Source: Chloroflexota bacterium
GTDB taxonomy: Bacteria; Chloroflexota; Dormibacteria; CF-121
DNA length: 53,026 nucleotides
Reading direction: 5' to 3'
Assembly: GCA_005880615.1 (NCBI GenBank)
Contig: VBID01000143.1
Span: forward strand, 1-53,026
Positions 34,259-42,105 of the stretch are shown here, piece after piece. Position 1 is the first letter of the stretch. Each line of letters begins with the position of its first letter. The position numbers and the translations under genes are program-made. The notes beneath the pieces are model-generated. The model was not told the DNA's origin, ran no database searches, and worked only from the letters and a program-made list of their open reading frames with translations.

Positions 34259-34780
34259 ATGCCCGTGTCGGCGACGAATTCCAAAGTCGTCTACGACGCC
34301 ATCAAAGCCGCCGGCGTCCGGCTGGTCAGCGCCCTCCCCGAAACCTGGCTCGTCCACCTGGTGCGGCTGGCGGACGAAGACCCCGACATGATCCTGGTGC
34401 GCCTGGCCAAAGAAGAGGAGGGCGTCGGGATCTCGACCGGGGCCCATTTCGCCGGCCTGCGAACGGCCCTGCTGATGCAGAACCACGGCTTCCTGCAGTC
34501 GATCAACGGGATCGCGTCGCTGGCCCTCCTCTACAAGATTCCCCTGCTGTTGCTGATCACCGACCGGGGCACCATGGGCGAACGCGACCCCTGGCAGACC
34601 GAGGGCGGCAAATACACGCGGAAGGTGCTGGACGCGCTCAACCTCGTTCGCGACGAACTCAACCGGCCCGATGAGGTGCGCGGCAAGGTGGCGAAGGCCA
34701 TGACGCTGGCGCAGAGCTCGCTCTCGCCGGTCGCGCTGCTGCTGGGCCGTGACCTGATGTGGGAGGAGCCCACGGCATGA
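34259..34780 (+). CDS. TPP-dependent 2-oxoacid decarboxylase, alpha (PYR) subunit
   Basis: A 173-residue protein matching the N-terminal, pyrimidine-binding half of TPP decarboxylases, as in sulfopyruvate decarboxylase ComD and the phosphonopyruvate group. Glu52-Glu54 in LAKEEEGVGI supply the cofactor-activating glutamate, with ALLMQNHGFLQSINGI near residue 69. A GGGAGGGG site lies 4 nt before the ATG. It overlaps the beta gene as ATGA, so the subunits are made together. The natural substrate is unknown; neighbouring genes suggest an arylglyoxylate (see findings). Confidence 0.85.
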   Translation: MPVSATNSKVVYDAIKAAGVRLVSALPETWLVHLVRLADEDPDMILVRLAKEEEGVGISTGAHFAGLRTALLMQNHGFLQSINGIASLALLYKIPLLLLITDRGTMGERDPWQTEGGKYTRKVLDALNLVRDELNRPDEVRGKVAKAMTLAQSSLSPVALLLGRDLMWEEPTA

Positions 34781-35394
34781 AACGGATCGACTGTCTCCGG
34801 GCCATCTACCCCGAGCTCGAGGATTGCGCCGTGGTAACCATCATGGGGGCGGTAGCGGCCGAGCTCTACTCCCTCGGACATCGGCCCAACTTCTTCTACC
34901 TCGAGCACGCCATGGGACTCGCCTCCTCAGTCGGTCTGGGGATTGCCCTGTCGCAGCCCGAACGCAAAGTCGTCGTGATCGACGGCGACGGGTCCGTCCT
35001 CATGAACCTGGGCGGCCTGACCACCCTGGCCCGCTACGCGCCCCGCAACCTGGTGCACCTGGTCTTCGACAACGAGGTGCTCCTCTCGGTTGGCGGCGGT
35101 GCGCCGGGTGGCTTCAAGTGGTTCACGACGGCGACCTCGACGGGGTCGGACCTGGCCGCCATCGCCCGCGGAGCCGGCATCCGCCGAGCGCAGCTGGTCC
35201 GCGAGCTCGACGACTTCACGGAGGCAGCCTTGGACGGTCTCAAGGGCGACGAGCTGACCTGCGTGGTCGCCAAGGTCGATGCCGAGATGCCGGCTAGCTT
35301 TCTGATCGACGTCCACATGCTCGAAAATCGCTTCGAATTTGCGCGCGCACTCCAGCGAATGCAGGCCAAGACCGCCACCGGAGGAACGACATGA
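34777..35394 (+). CDS. TPP-dependent 2-oxoacid decarboxylase, beta (PP) subunit
   Basis: A 205-residue subunit carrying the diphosphate/metal-binding motif: GDGS at residues 70-73, with Asn99 in VFDNEVLLSVGG closing the motif. It is the partner of the preceding gene, with which it overlaps by 4 bp; it also overlaps the cyclase by 4 bp. ComE-type (sulfopyruvate decarboxylase) similarity defines the fold only. No other coenzyme M genes are nearby, so a role in that pathway is unlikely. Confidence 0.85.
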   Translation: MKRIDCLRAIYPELEDCAVVTIMGAVAAELYSLGHRPNFFYLEHAMGLASSVGLGIALSQPERKVVVIDGDGSVLMNLGGLTTLARYAPRNLVHLVFDNEVLLSVGGGAPGGFKWFTTATSTGSDLAAIARGAGIRRAQLVRELDDFTEAALDGLKGDELTCVVAKVDAEMPASFLIDVHMLENRFEFARALQRMQAKTATGGTT

Positions 35395-36203
35395 GCAGTC
35401 ATATGCAAGCGGGACGGATTGAGATCAGGCCGAACGCCCTGACCGCGCTGATCGACGGGCTGGCGTCCGGGACCATAGACGTCATCGACCTGACCCAACC
35501 CCTGTCGGAGAAGACCCCGCTCATCCAGCTGCCGCCCCCGTTTGCCAACACCCCCGTCTGGAAAACCCACGAGATCAGCCGGTACGATGAGCGCGGCCCG
35601 GCCTGGTACTGGAACTGGTTCGAAGGCGGGGAGCACAGCGGCACCCATTTCGATGCGCCGATCCACTGGGTCACCGGCAAGGACAAGCACGACGTGTCGC
35701 AGGTGCCCGTCAAGCACCTGATCGGGCCCGCCGTCGTGATCGACAAGGTCGCCGAAGCGCGCAAGAACCCCGATTACCTGCTGACCATCGACGACATCCG
35801 CGCCTTTGAACGGGAGCACGGTGCCCTCCCCAAGGGCAGTTGGCTCCTCTATCGCACCGGGTGGGACGAACGGGCGACCGACCAGAAGGCGTTCCTGAAC
35901 GCGAATGACACGGGTCCCCACACACCAGGCATCGCGATCGAGTGCGCCCGCTGGCTTGCCGACGAGGCGCCGATTCTCGGTGTCGGGGTGGAGACGGTGG
36001 GCACCGACGCCGGAGCCTCGCACTCCTTCACTCCCGCGTTCCCTTGCCACACGTTCCTGCTGGGGGCAAACAAATACGGCCTCACCCAGCTGGCCAACCT
36101 GGCCCGGTTGCCGGCCACCGGCGCGGTGCTCATGGTGGCGCCGCTCAAGCTGGTCAAGGGATCGGGGAGCCCGTGCCGGGCACTGGCCCTGATCCAGAGG
36201 TGA
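35391..36203 (+). CDS. Cyclase-family metal-dependent amidohydrolase (isatin hydrolase/kynurenine formamidase-like)
   Basis: A 270-residue protein of the cyclase family, with the Mn/Zn-binding motif HSGTHFDAPIHW (His82, His86, Asp88, His92). Characterised relatives are kynurenine formamidase KynB (about 210 residues) and isatin hydrolase (about 260 residues); the size here fits the latter better. ATGA overlap with the TPP beta gene shows joint expression with the decarboxylase. It converges on the tryptophan 2,3-dioxygenase gene with a 4-bp gap. Both assignments stay open. Confidence 0.85.
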   Translation: MSSHMQAGRIEIRPNALTALIDGLASGTIDVIDLTQPLSEKTPLIQLPPPFANTPVWKTHEISRYDERGPAWYWNWFEGGEHSGTHFDAPIHWVTGKDKHDVSQVPVKHLIGPAVVIDKVAEARKNPDYLLTIDDIRAFEREHGALPKGSWLLYRTGWDERATDQKAFLNANDTGPHTPGIAIECARWLADEAPILGVGVETVGTDAGASHSFTPAFPCHTFLLGANKYGLTQLANLARLPATGAVLMVAPLKLVKGSGSPCRALALIQR

Positions 36204-36207
36204 TCAG

Positions 36208-37026
36208 TTAGAGCTGCGAGCGAACCTCCCAGAGCTCGGGGAAGAACCGCTTGTCGAGGGTCGATTGGAGATAGGCCACGCCGGTGGAGCCCCCGGTGCC
36301 CGGCTTGTTCCCGATCTGCCGTTCGACCATGAGAATATGCCGGGAGCGCCATTCCCGAAAGCCCTCGTCATGGTCGAGCAGGCCCTCCGACACCTCGAAC
36401 AGATCGCGGTGGCGATCCTGGTCCGCATAGACCTCGGCGGCGCCCCGGACCCCGCGCCGGGCGAGCAGGTCCTGATACGCATCCCACAGCGTGGGCGCGT
36501 TCAGCCGCGCCTCGAGGACTGTTCGCTCCTCGGCTGATTCGACGAGCTTCAGGTAGCCGCGGTCCTTCAGCCCCGAGAGAAACTCGATCTCGCGGAACTG
36601 GACCGACTGAAAGCCGCTGGCGGGAGCCAGCTGCGAGCGAAAATCCAGGAAATCGGGGGGCCGCATCGTCTCCAGGACCTCGACCTGCTCAATCAGGAGC
36701 TGCTCGATCACCTTGACCCGCCGGAGGAAATGGCGAGCCTCGGGGAGGTCGTCGGCGTCGAGGCTGGACCGGACGGCCTCCAACTCGTGGAGCAGCACCT
36801 TGAACCATAGCTCGTATGCCTGGTGGACCACGATGAAGAGCAATTCGTCGTGCGCGTTGCTCCGGCCGGCCTGGAGCGAGAGCAATTCCGGGAGCTGCAG
36901 GTACGAGGCATAGCTCAACCGCCGTCCGGCGGCGTCCTGATAGCCCATCCCACCCAGGCGATAGCGGGGAGATTTGGGTGTGTCGGCCGCGTCGTCCGGC
37001 TGCACCGGGACAGCCATGGCGACCAT
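36208..37026 (-). CDS. kynA: Tryptophan 2,3-dioxygenase
   Basis: A 272-residue haem enzyme that opens the indole ring of L-tryptophan to N-formylkynurenine. Family motifs: DELLFIVVHQAYELWFK with His68 as the distal residue, SGFQSVQFREIEFLSGL near residue 110 (Arg117), and the proximal haem ligand His230 in SRHILMVERQIGNKPGTGG. Length is typical. Two in-frame ATGs (37026, 37017) are each served by nearby GAGG/GGAG. It is monocistronic, convergent with the cyclase and divergent (69 bp) from the CoA ligase. No kynureninase is visible in the window. Confidence 0.95.
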   Translation of the reverse strand: MVAMAVPVQPDDAADTPKSPRYRLGGMGYQDAAGRRLSYASYLQLPELLSLQAGRSNAHDELLFIVVHQAYELWFKVLLHELEAVRSSLDADDLPEARHFLRRVKVIEQLLIEQVEVLETMRPPDFLDFRSQLAPASGFQSVQFREIEFLSGLKDRGYLKLVESAEERTVLEARLNAPTLWDAYQDLLARRGVRGAAEVYADQDRHRDLFEVSEGLLDHDEGFREWRSRHILMVERQIGNKPGTGGSTGVAYLQSTLDKRFFPELWEVRSQL

Positions 37027-37095
37027 CCTCGCACTTCTCCGGCAAACGTGCTACAAACGGAGGCGCAACCGAACGGTGGGGGTAGGAGGGAACTG

Positions 37096-38457
37096 GTGAA
37101 GGAATCACCGTACTGGAACCCGCGACACGAGACGATGCCGCGGGCGCAGATAGAAGCCCTACAGACACGCAAGCTCAAGAACCTGGTCGCCTGGGCCGAC
37201 GCCAGCGTCCCCTGGCAGTCCAAGCGCCTGCGGGCGGCGGGAGTCACGGCCGACTCGATCAAGAGCCTGGCCGACCTGCGCCGCATCCCCATGATGACCC
37301 GCGACGAGTGGATGCAGGGCCAGCTCGATCAGCCGCCTTACGGGCCGATCCTGGCGGCTCCCCCGGAGGCGGCCATCCGGTACCACCTGACCTCGGGCAC
37401 CACCGGCCGCACGCCCATCCAGGTGCTGGACAGCATGAAGGACTGGGAGTGGATCGCCGAGATGTGGTGCTACGGCTTCTGGGGGTTTGGCGTTCGCCCG
37501 GTGGACACCGTGTTCTTCGCCTTCAGCTACGGGACCTTCGTCGGGTTCTGGGGCGCCCACTACGCCTGCGAGAAGCTCGGCACGCTGGTACTGGCCGGCG
37601 GGAACATGACGACCGAGGCGCGGGTGAAGCAGATCCTGAACATGAAGGCGACCGTCGTTTGCTCGACGCCCACCTATGCCCTGCGCATGGCGCAAGAAGC
37701 CAAGACGATGGGCGTCGATCTGGCGGGGAGCGCGGTCAAGCGCCTGATCCTGTCGGGGGAGCCGGCCGGCTCCATCCCGGCCACCAAGCGCCTGATCGAG
37801 GAGGAATGGGGAGCCAAGGCCGCCGACACGGCGGGGATGACCGAGGTGGGGACCATCATGGTCTTTGAGTGCGAGCGGCAGCCGGGTGGGACCCACATCA
37901 TCGAGGATCATTACATCGAAGAGGTGGTCAACCCGGACACCGGCGAACCCGTGCCCTACGGCGAGCTGGGCGAGCGCTTGATCACCTCCTTCGGGCGCGG
38001 ATTCATCCCCGTGCTGCGCTATCGGACCCGCGACCTGGTGGTCCGCGTCCCGGCGAGTGGCTGCCCGTGCGGCCGAACCTTTGACCTTTATGAAGGCGGG
38101 ATCCGGGGCCGGGTCGACGACATGAAGCTGGTGCGCGGCACGAACGTCTACCCGCGCGCGGTGGAGGCGATTGTCAGGGAGTTCAAAGAGATCGATGAGT
38201 TCCGGATCCACCTCTACACTGCCGACGAGCGCCAAGACGAGATCGAGGTGCTGATCGAGATCCCCGACCCCAAAGCCGATGAAAGCCGGATTCTCAAGGA
38301 GCTGGGCAAGTCGCTGGCCGAAGCCCACGAGGGTTTGCGCTTTGGAGTGCAGAAAGTCGCGGCCGGCACGCTGCCGCGGTTCGAGTTGAAGGCGAAGCGA
38401 CTGCAGGACGACCGGATTGTGATCGGGACGGCGGGCGAACGGAGGGTGCCGGCATGA
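37096..38457 (+). CDS. PaaK-type aryl-CoA ligase
   Basis: A 453-residue adenylate-forming ligase of the phenylacetate-CoA ligase branch. ATP-binding motif YHLTSGTTGRTPIQV lies near residue 95, DTAGMTEVGT near residue 248 and the C-terminal hinge GRVDDMKLVRGTNVYPRAVE near residue 337. It would activate an aromatic acid to its CoA thioester with ATP. GTG start with GGAGGG 5 nt upstream; an ATGA overlap couples it to a small protein. In context, anthranilate is the leading candidate substrate, phenylacetate the default. Confidence 0.9.
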   Translation: MKESPYWNPRHETMPRAQIEALQTRKLKNLVAWADASVPWQSKRLRAAGVTADSIKSLADLRRIPMMTRDEWMQGQLDQPPYGPILAAPPEAAIRYHLTSGTTGRTPIQVLDSMKDWEWIAEMWCYGFWGFGVRPVDTVFFAFSYGTFVGFWGAHYACEKLGTLVLAGGNMTTEARVKQILNMKATVVCSTPTYALRMAQEAKTMGVDLAGSAVKRLILSGEPAGSIPATKRLIEEEWGAKAADTAGMTEVGTIMVFECERQPGGTHIIEDHYIEEVVNPDTGEPVPYGELGERLITSFGRGFIPVLRYRTRDLVVRVPASGCPCGRTFDLYEGGIRGRVDDMKLVRGTNVYPRAVEAIVREFKEIDEFRIHLYTADERQDEIEVLIEIPDPKADESRILKELGKSLAEAHEGLRFGVQKVAAGTLPRFELKAKRLQDDRIVIGTAGERRVPA

Positions 38458-38657
38458 AGAACATGATGGGCGTCGAGCTCACCGAGGGCGAGCGCATCCT
38501 GGTCGATTGCTACCAGACGCTGGTGAAGACCCTGCGCGAGCGCACCGACCTGCCGCCCTTTGCGCGGCGGAACAGCCTCAAGGCGGTGGCCGCGCTCTGG
38601 CAGGTCGCCAACGGCCTCGACATGGACCCCGGCCAGCTTTACGACATCGGGGCTTGA
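38454..38657 (+). CDS. Small protein coupled to the CoA ligase
   Basis: A 67-residue protein overlapping the ligase stop by 4 bp. It is mainly helical and charged (ELTEGERILVDCYQTLVKTL, then RRNSLKAVAALWQVANGLDM), with one Cys and no signal peptide. I do not recognise a family. Codon use matches its neighbours, which supports a real gene. It may be a regulatory or stabilising subunit of the ligase. Confidence 0.7.
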   Translation: MKNMMGVELTEGERILVDCYQTLVKTLRERTDLPPFARRNSLKAVAALWQVANGLDMDPGQLYDIGA

Positions 38658-38796
38658 GGAAGCTCCGCGGGGGAGGCTGATCGGTCGGCGGGCGGCAGAT
38701 CCTCCCCGCGGGCCGTTGCGCGGCTGAGCGGGGTGGGCTACCATACGGCCACGATCACCGCCTCGGGGGGGAGGGCGGCCATGGGAGGGGAACGAC

Positions 38797-40305
38797 GTGA
38801 ACCGACGTGGGCAAGTAGGGGTCGCAACTGATCTCCAGTCCGAGCGTGCTGGCCTGCAGGAGTCCATACGTCACGACTATTCGACCAGCGAGACCGGCAT
38901 CGTGCCACTCAACCGGCGCCGCCCGTTGTGGCACTTCGCTGGCCTTTGGACGACCTTCGCGGCTGGGTTCTCCTATCTATTCGTCGGCTTCACGGTGCAC
39001 GATGCCGGCTTCACGCTCGCGAGTACGATCGGCGCTGGCGTCCTGGCCATCGTGATCTATGTTGCCTATGGGATGCTCGCGGCCTATCTGGGGTCGCGCA
39101 CCGGACAGACGCACTCGCTCCTTACGCGTTCCATCTTCGGCAGGACCGGTTCCTATTTGGTCTCACTGTTTCTGGTCATCGGCCCGCTGGGCTGGGTTGG
39201 CTTCCAGGCCGGCCTGATGGTCCAGATATGGAACGGTCTCTACGGGTGGAGTGGGGTCGAGCTGCTGACGATCATCTTTGCCGCCGTGATGATCTTCAAC
39301 AACCTCTTCGGCTTCACCGGCATCAGCGCCTTCGCCCGCTACCTCGTGACCCCGCTCATCATGGTCTGGGTCTTCTACCTCATCATCAAGGTTCTGGCCA
39401 CGAACGCGAGCGTCCTGGGTCACACGCCGAAGGTCGTCGCCGCGCTCACGTTCTGGCAGGTCGTGGGCGTGTTCGTTGGCTTCCTGATGTGGGGCAACGA
39501 GCCAGACATCTGGCGTTACGGCAAGCCGAAATTCTGGTGGCCGCTGCCGGCCTATCTCTGGGCGCTGGTGGTCGGGTTTCTGCTCTTCGTCATGGGCGGT
39601 TGGACGATGGCTGAAATCGCCGGGAGCACCGAGTTTGGCCCCGTCATCCAGTTCACGACGAATTACTCGCTGTTTGGATTCTTCTGGCTCGCCTGGTTCC
39701 TCGCCACCGCCAGCCAGTTCGCGCTCAACGATGCTAACTACTACGAAGCGATCAACGGTATCCAGAACCTGTTCGGTGGATGGCGCCAGTGGCGACGACT
39801 CTACTCCTGTCTCATCTGCGCCGGACTGGGCGCCGTTTCGGGCTACCTGGTGAACTATGCGATCACGGGCGGGTTCTTCAAGGTGGCGGCTTTCCTCGCG
39901 ATCTCCGTTCCGTGCGCCACGGTGATCATGGTGGCCGACCATTATTTGCTGCCACGCATCTTCCAGATCTCCCGTCCTCTTAGTCGCGTCCCGGCGTGGT
40001 CCGACACCGCCGTTGCGAACTGGCCGGCGCTGGTGGCTTTGATCATCGCCGTGGCGTTCGGTGGGTACGCCACCGGGATCATGCCCGGCGAGGATCCGAA
40101 TCGCTACTGGGGACCAGCGCCGCTGGAGGCCTGGGTCCTAGCAGGCGGGCTTTACCTCATTGGGGTTGCCGTTACTCGAATGGTCACGCGTGACGTCCGG
40201 TCCGCCCTAGGGTTCTCCAATCATAGCGGCGCGGAGGAGGTCACGCCGGGCAGCGTCGTGGACATCACGACGAGCGCGGCGGCGGTCAGTGCGCGTGCGT
40301 CATAA
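38797..40305 (+). CDS. NCS1-family nucleobase/allantoin-type permease
   Basis: A 502-residue membrane protein with about 12 helices, of the NCS1 family (cytosine, uracil, allantoin, hydantoin and related compounds, driven by Na+ or H+). Typical is the N-terminal stretch DYSTSETGIVPLNRRRPLWH, followed by helix 1 and then the substrate-site region VIGPLGWVGFQAGLMVQIW near residue 128. GTG start. The 139-bp gap upstream probably holds its own promoter. A DUF1989 reading frame begins 5 nt after its stop. Confidence 0.9.
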   Translation: MNRRGQVGVATDLQSERAGLQESIRHDYSTSETGIVPLNRRRPLWHFAGLWTTFAAGFSYLFVGFTVHDAGFTLASTIGAGVLAIVIYVAYGMLAAYLGSRTGQTHSLLTRSIFGRTGSYLVSLFLVIGPLGWVGFQAGLMVQIWNGLYGWSGVELLTIIFAAVMIFNNLFGFTGISAFARYLVTPLIMVWVFYLIIKVLATNASVLGHTPKVVAALTFWQVVGVFVGFLMWGNEPDIWRYGKPKFWWPLPAYLWALVVGFLLFVMGGWTMAEIAGSTEFGPVIQFTTNYSLFGFFWLAWFLATASQFALNDANYYEAINGIQNLFGGWRQWRRLYSCLICAGLGAVSGYLVNYAITGGFFKVAAFLAISVPCATVIMVADHYLLPRIFQISRPLSRVPAWSDTAVANWPALVALIIAVAFGGYATGIMPGEDPNRYWGPAPLEAWVLAGGLYLIGVAVTRMVTRDVRSALGFSNHSGAEEVTPGSVVDITTSAAAVSARAS

Positions 40306-40310
40306 CTAGG

Positions 40311-40895
40311 ATTGTCGTTCCGGCGAAAGAGGGGAGAGGGATCCGCCTCAAGCCTGGCACGCGGTTTCGCTGCGTCGATCTCGAGGGCCGGCAGTGCGGA
40401 GATCTGTTCGCGTTTTGCGCCGATGATGTCAGCGAGTATGCCAGTGCGGAGCACACCCGCGTCTTTAACAGCCGTCTGTTCCCGCAAATCGGTGAGCCGT
40501 TCGTCACGAATCGGCGCCGTCCCATCCTGACGTTTCTGGAGGACGCCTCGCCGGGGAAGCACGACATGTTGATGGCCGCCTGCGACACCACCCGCTACCA
40601 GCTGCTTGGAGTGAAGGGATGGCATCCATCGTGCCAGGAGAACATGCAAAAGGTCATGGCGGGCCTCGGTCACGACCAGGTGGAAGTCCCACAGCCGATC
40701 AACGTCTTCATGGACATTCCGGTTGGGGACGATGGCCACCTCGGGTGGCCGCCAGGGGGGAGTGAGCCCGGCGATTCGATCACCCTGCGTACCGAACTCG
40801 ACTGCTACGTCGTGCTCACGGCGTGCGCGCAGGACATTCTGCCGATCAACGATTACAACCCGACCTCGCTGGCCATCGACGTGTTAGACGGCTGA
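40311..40895 (+). CDS. DUF1989 (urea carboxylase-associated/carboxyguanidine deiminase-like) protein
   Basis: The frame from 40311 gives 194 residues that match the DUF1989 family from the first residues on: VDLEGRQCGDLFAF near residue 26, HDMLMAACDTTRY near residue 83, a GWHPSCQEN motif near residue 103, and TELDCYVVLTACAQDILP near residue 162. These Cys/His positions suit the family metal site. Relatives form carboxyguanidine deiminase or accompany urea carboxylase. No ATG, GTG or TTG exists in this frame before 40566, where only the C-terminal half would remain, so the start is probably ATT at 40311 or the frame was disturbed. The boundary is therefore tentative; the domain itself is clear. 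Confidence 0.75.
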   Translation: MVVPAKEGRGIRLKPGTRFRCVDLEGRQCGDLFAFCADDVSEYASAEHTRVFNSRLFPQIGEPFVTNRRRPILTFLEDASPGKHDMLMAACDTTRYQLLGVKGWHPSCQENMQKVMAGLGHDQVEVPQPINVFMDIPVGDDGHLGWPPGGSEPGDSITLRTELDCYVVLTACAQDILPINDYNPTSLAIDVLDG

Positions 40896-40898
40896 GCC

Positions 40899-41066
40899 AT
40901 GGATGCGCCTCGCCTGATCGCACCGCGGCGGCTGGTCCTCCGCGACGGTCGGGTGGCCGTCCGCGCGCAGCCCGGCCAGACGCGGGTAATCTGGTCCGGG
41001 AAGGAAGAGCCAGTCGATTTTCTTAAGCCCGGATCATCCTTGCGGAGGGGTACCAAGCATGGCTGA
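40899..41066 (+). CDS. Possible small basic protein
   Basis: A 55-codon frame beginning MDAPRLIAPRRLVLRDGRVA with G/C-rich third positions like its neighbours. It begins 3 nt after the DUF1989 stop and overlaps the ureohydrolase start by 8 bp, which suits a translated operon member. No family is recognised and no Shine-Dalgarno site is seen, so it may be leader sequence. Confidence 0.4.
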   Translation: MDAPRLIAPRRLVLRDGRVAVRAQPGQTRVIWSGKEEPVDFLKPGSSLRRGTKHG

Positions 41067-42105
41067 CGAGCGCGACGAACCGGCGAGCGCGTCGACCGAA
41101 TCCGGCCGCCTGGATATGCCCTTCGTGGGCATCCCATCTTTCCTCCGCGCACCCATCCATACCGACCTCGATTCGCTCGATGCTGCCATCGCGGTGCTCG
41201 GCGCCCCCACGGACGAGGGCTCGCCGTTCAAGCCCGGCTCGCGCTTTGGAGCTCGCGCGATGCGGGAGCATTCCCTCCGCTTTGTGTCGGGCAAGGGCGG
41301 CTACTACGACCCACAGCGTGGTCGCCGGTTCCTGGAGCGCGAGATGAACGGGGCGATCGTCGACGTCGGCGACGCCGACATTCTGCCAACGAATCTGCCT
41401 GGGACGTTCGACAATATCACCGCGTCAACCCGGGGCATCCTGGCCGCCGGCGCCATGCCCGTGGTGCTTGGGGGTGACCACGCGATCACCTTCCCGGTCG
41501 TGCGGGCATTCACCGGACCGCTCCACGTTCTGCACCTGGACGCCCACCTCGATTACATGCCGTTCGTGCACGGGATGTTCCACACCAACATGCATGCCTT
41601 CCGACACATCCGCAGGATGTCCCATGTCCTGAGCCTCACCCAGGTGGGTATCCGAAGCCTGCGCGACAGCGAGGTCATGCATCGAGATGCGCGCGCCGAT
41701 GGGAATCGCATCGTGACCATGGACCAGTTCCATCGCCTCGGCGGCGAGGGGATCGTGGGGGCGCTGCCCAGGGACGCGGCCTGCTACGTGAGCATCGACA
41801 TCGACGTCCTGGATCTCGCGCTCGTGCCCGGCTGCGTGTCGGCGGAACCGGACGGCATGTCGTATCGGGAGCTCCGTGACCTGCTCGCGGCCATCGCGGA
41901 GCAGACCGAGGTGGTGGGCTTCGACCTGGTCGAGGTCAACCCGCTCCTGGACGTCGCCACCGGAGTGACGGCCTACCTTGGCGCGCACATCGTGCTGGAG
42001 TTCCTCGGACGGATCTGCGAGCAGCCACGCTGGATCAAGAAATTCGACGAGCGAGTCGCCCGACGCGCGAGGAGGCCATCTGGCGCAGGGAAGGCCCGTG
42101 GCTGA
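41059..42105 (+). CDS. Ureohydrolase (agmatinase/guanidinase-like)
   Basis: A 348-residue arginase-fold hydrolase that would cleave a guanidino group to urea. Metal-binding segments: GGDHAITFP near residue 134, LDAHLDY near residue 155 and SIDIDVLDLALVPG near residue 250. The latter replaces the usual DPAxAPG with DLALVPG, and TNMHAFRHI lies where agmatinases carry SHGT, so the pocket differs from classical agmatinase. GGAGGGG lies 9 nt before the ATG. It overlaps the amidohydrolase by 8 bp. Substrates other than agmatine, such as guanidine, guanidinobutyrate or a ureido acid, are possible. Confidence 0.87.
   Translation: MADERDEPASASTESGRLDMPFVGIPSFLRAPIHTDLDSLDAAIAVLGAPTDEGSPFKPGSRFGARAMREHSLRFVSGKGGYYDPQRGRRFLEREMNGAIVDVGDADILPTNLPGTFDNITASTRGILAAGAMPVVLGGDHAITFPVVRAFTGPLHVLHLDAHLDYMPFVHGMFHTNMHAFRHIRRMSHVLSLTQVGIRSLRDSEVMHRDARADGNRIVTMDQFHRLGGEGIVGALPRDAACYVSIDIDVLDLALVPGCVSAEPDGMSYRELRDLLAAIAEQTEVVGFDLVEVNPLLDVATGVTAYLGAHIVLEFLGRICEQPRWIKKFDERVARRARRPSGAGKARG

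Noticed and set aside
34259-35394. Naming the TPP pair comD-comE (coenzyme M synthesis)
   Set aside because: Similarity defines the fold and subunit split only; no other coenzyme M genes are near and the operon context is catabolic.
35391-36203. Naming the cyclase kynB outright
   Set aside because: The HxGTHxDxPxH motif is shared by several hydrolases, the size fits isatin hydrolase better, and no kynureninase is present.
41026-41041. TTAAGCCCGGATCATCC resembling the left end of the structured element
   Set aside because: Only about 11 matching bases and no further arm or interior similarity; probably chance.
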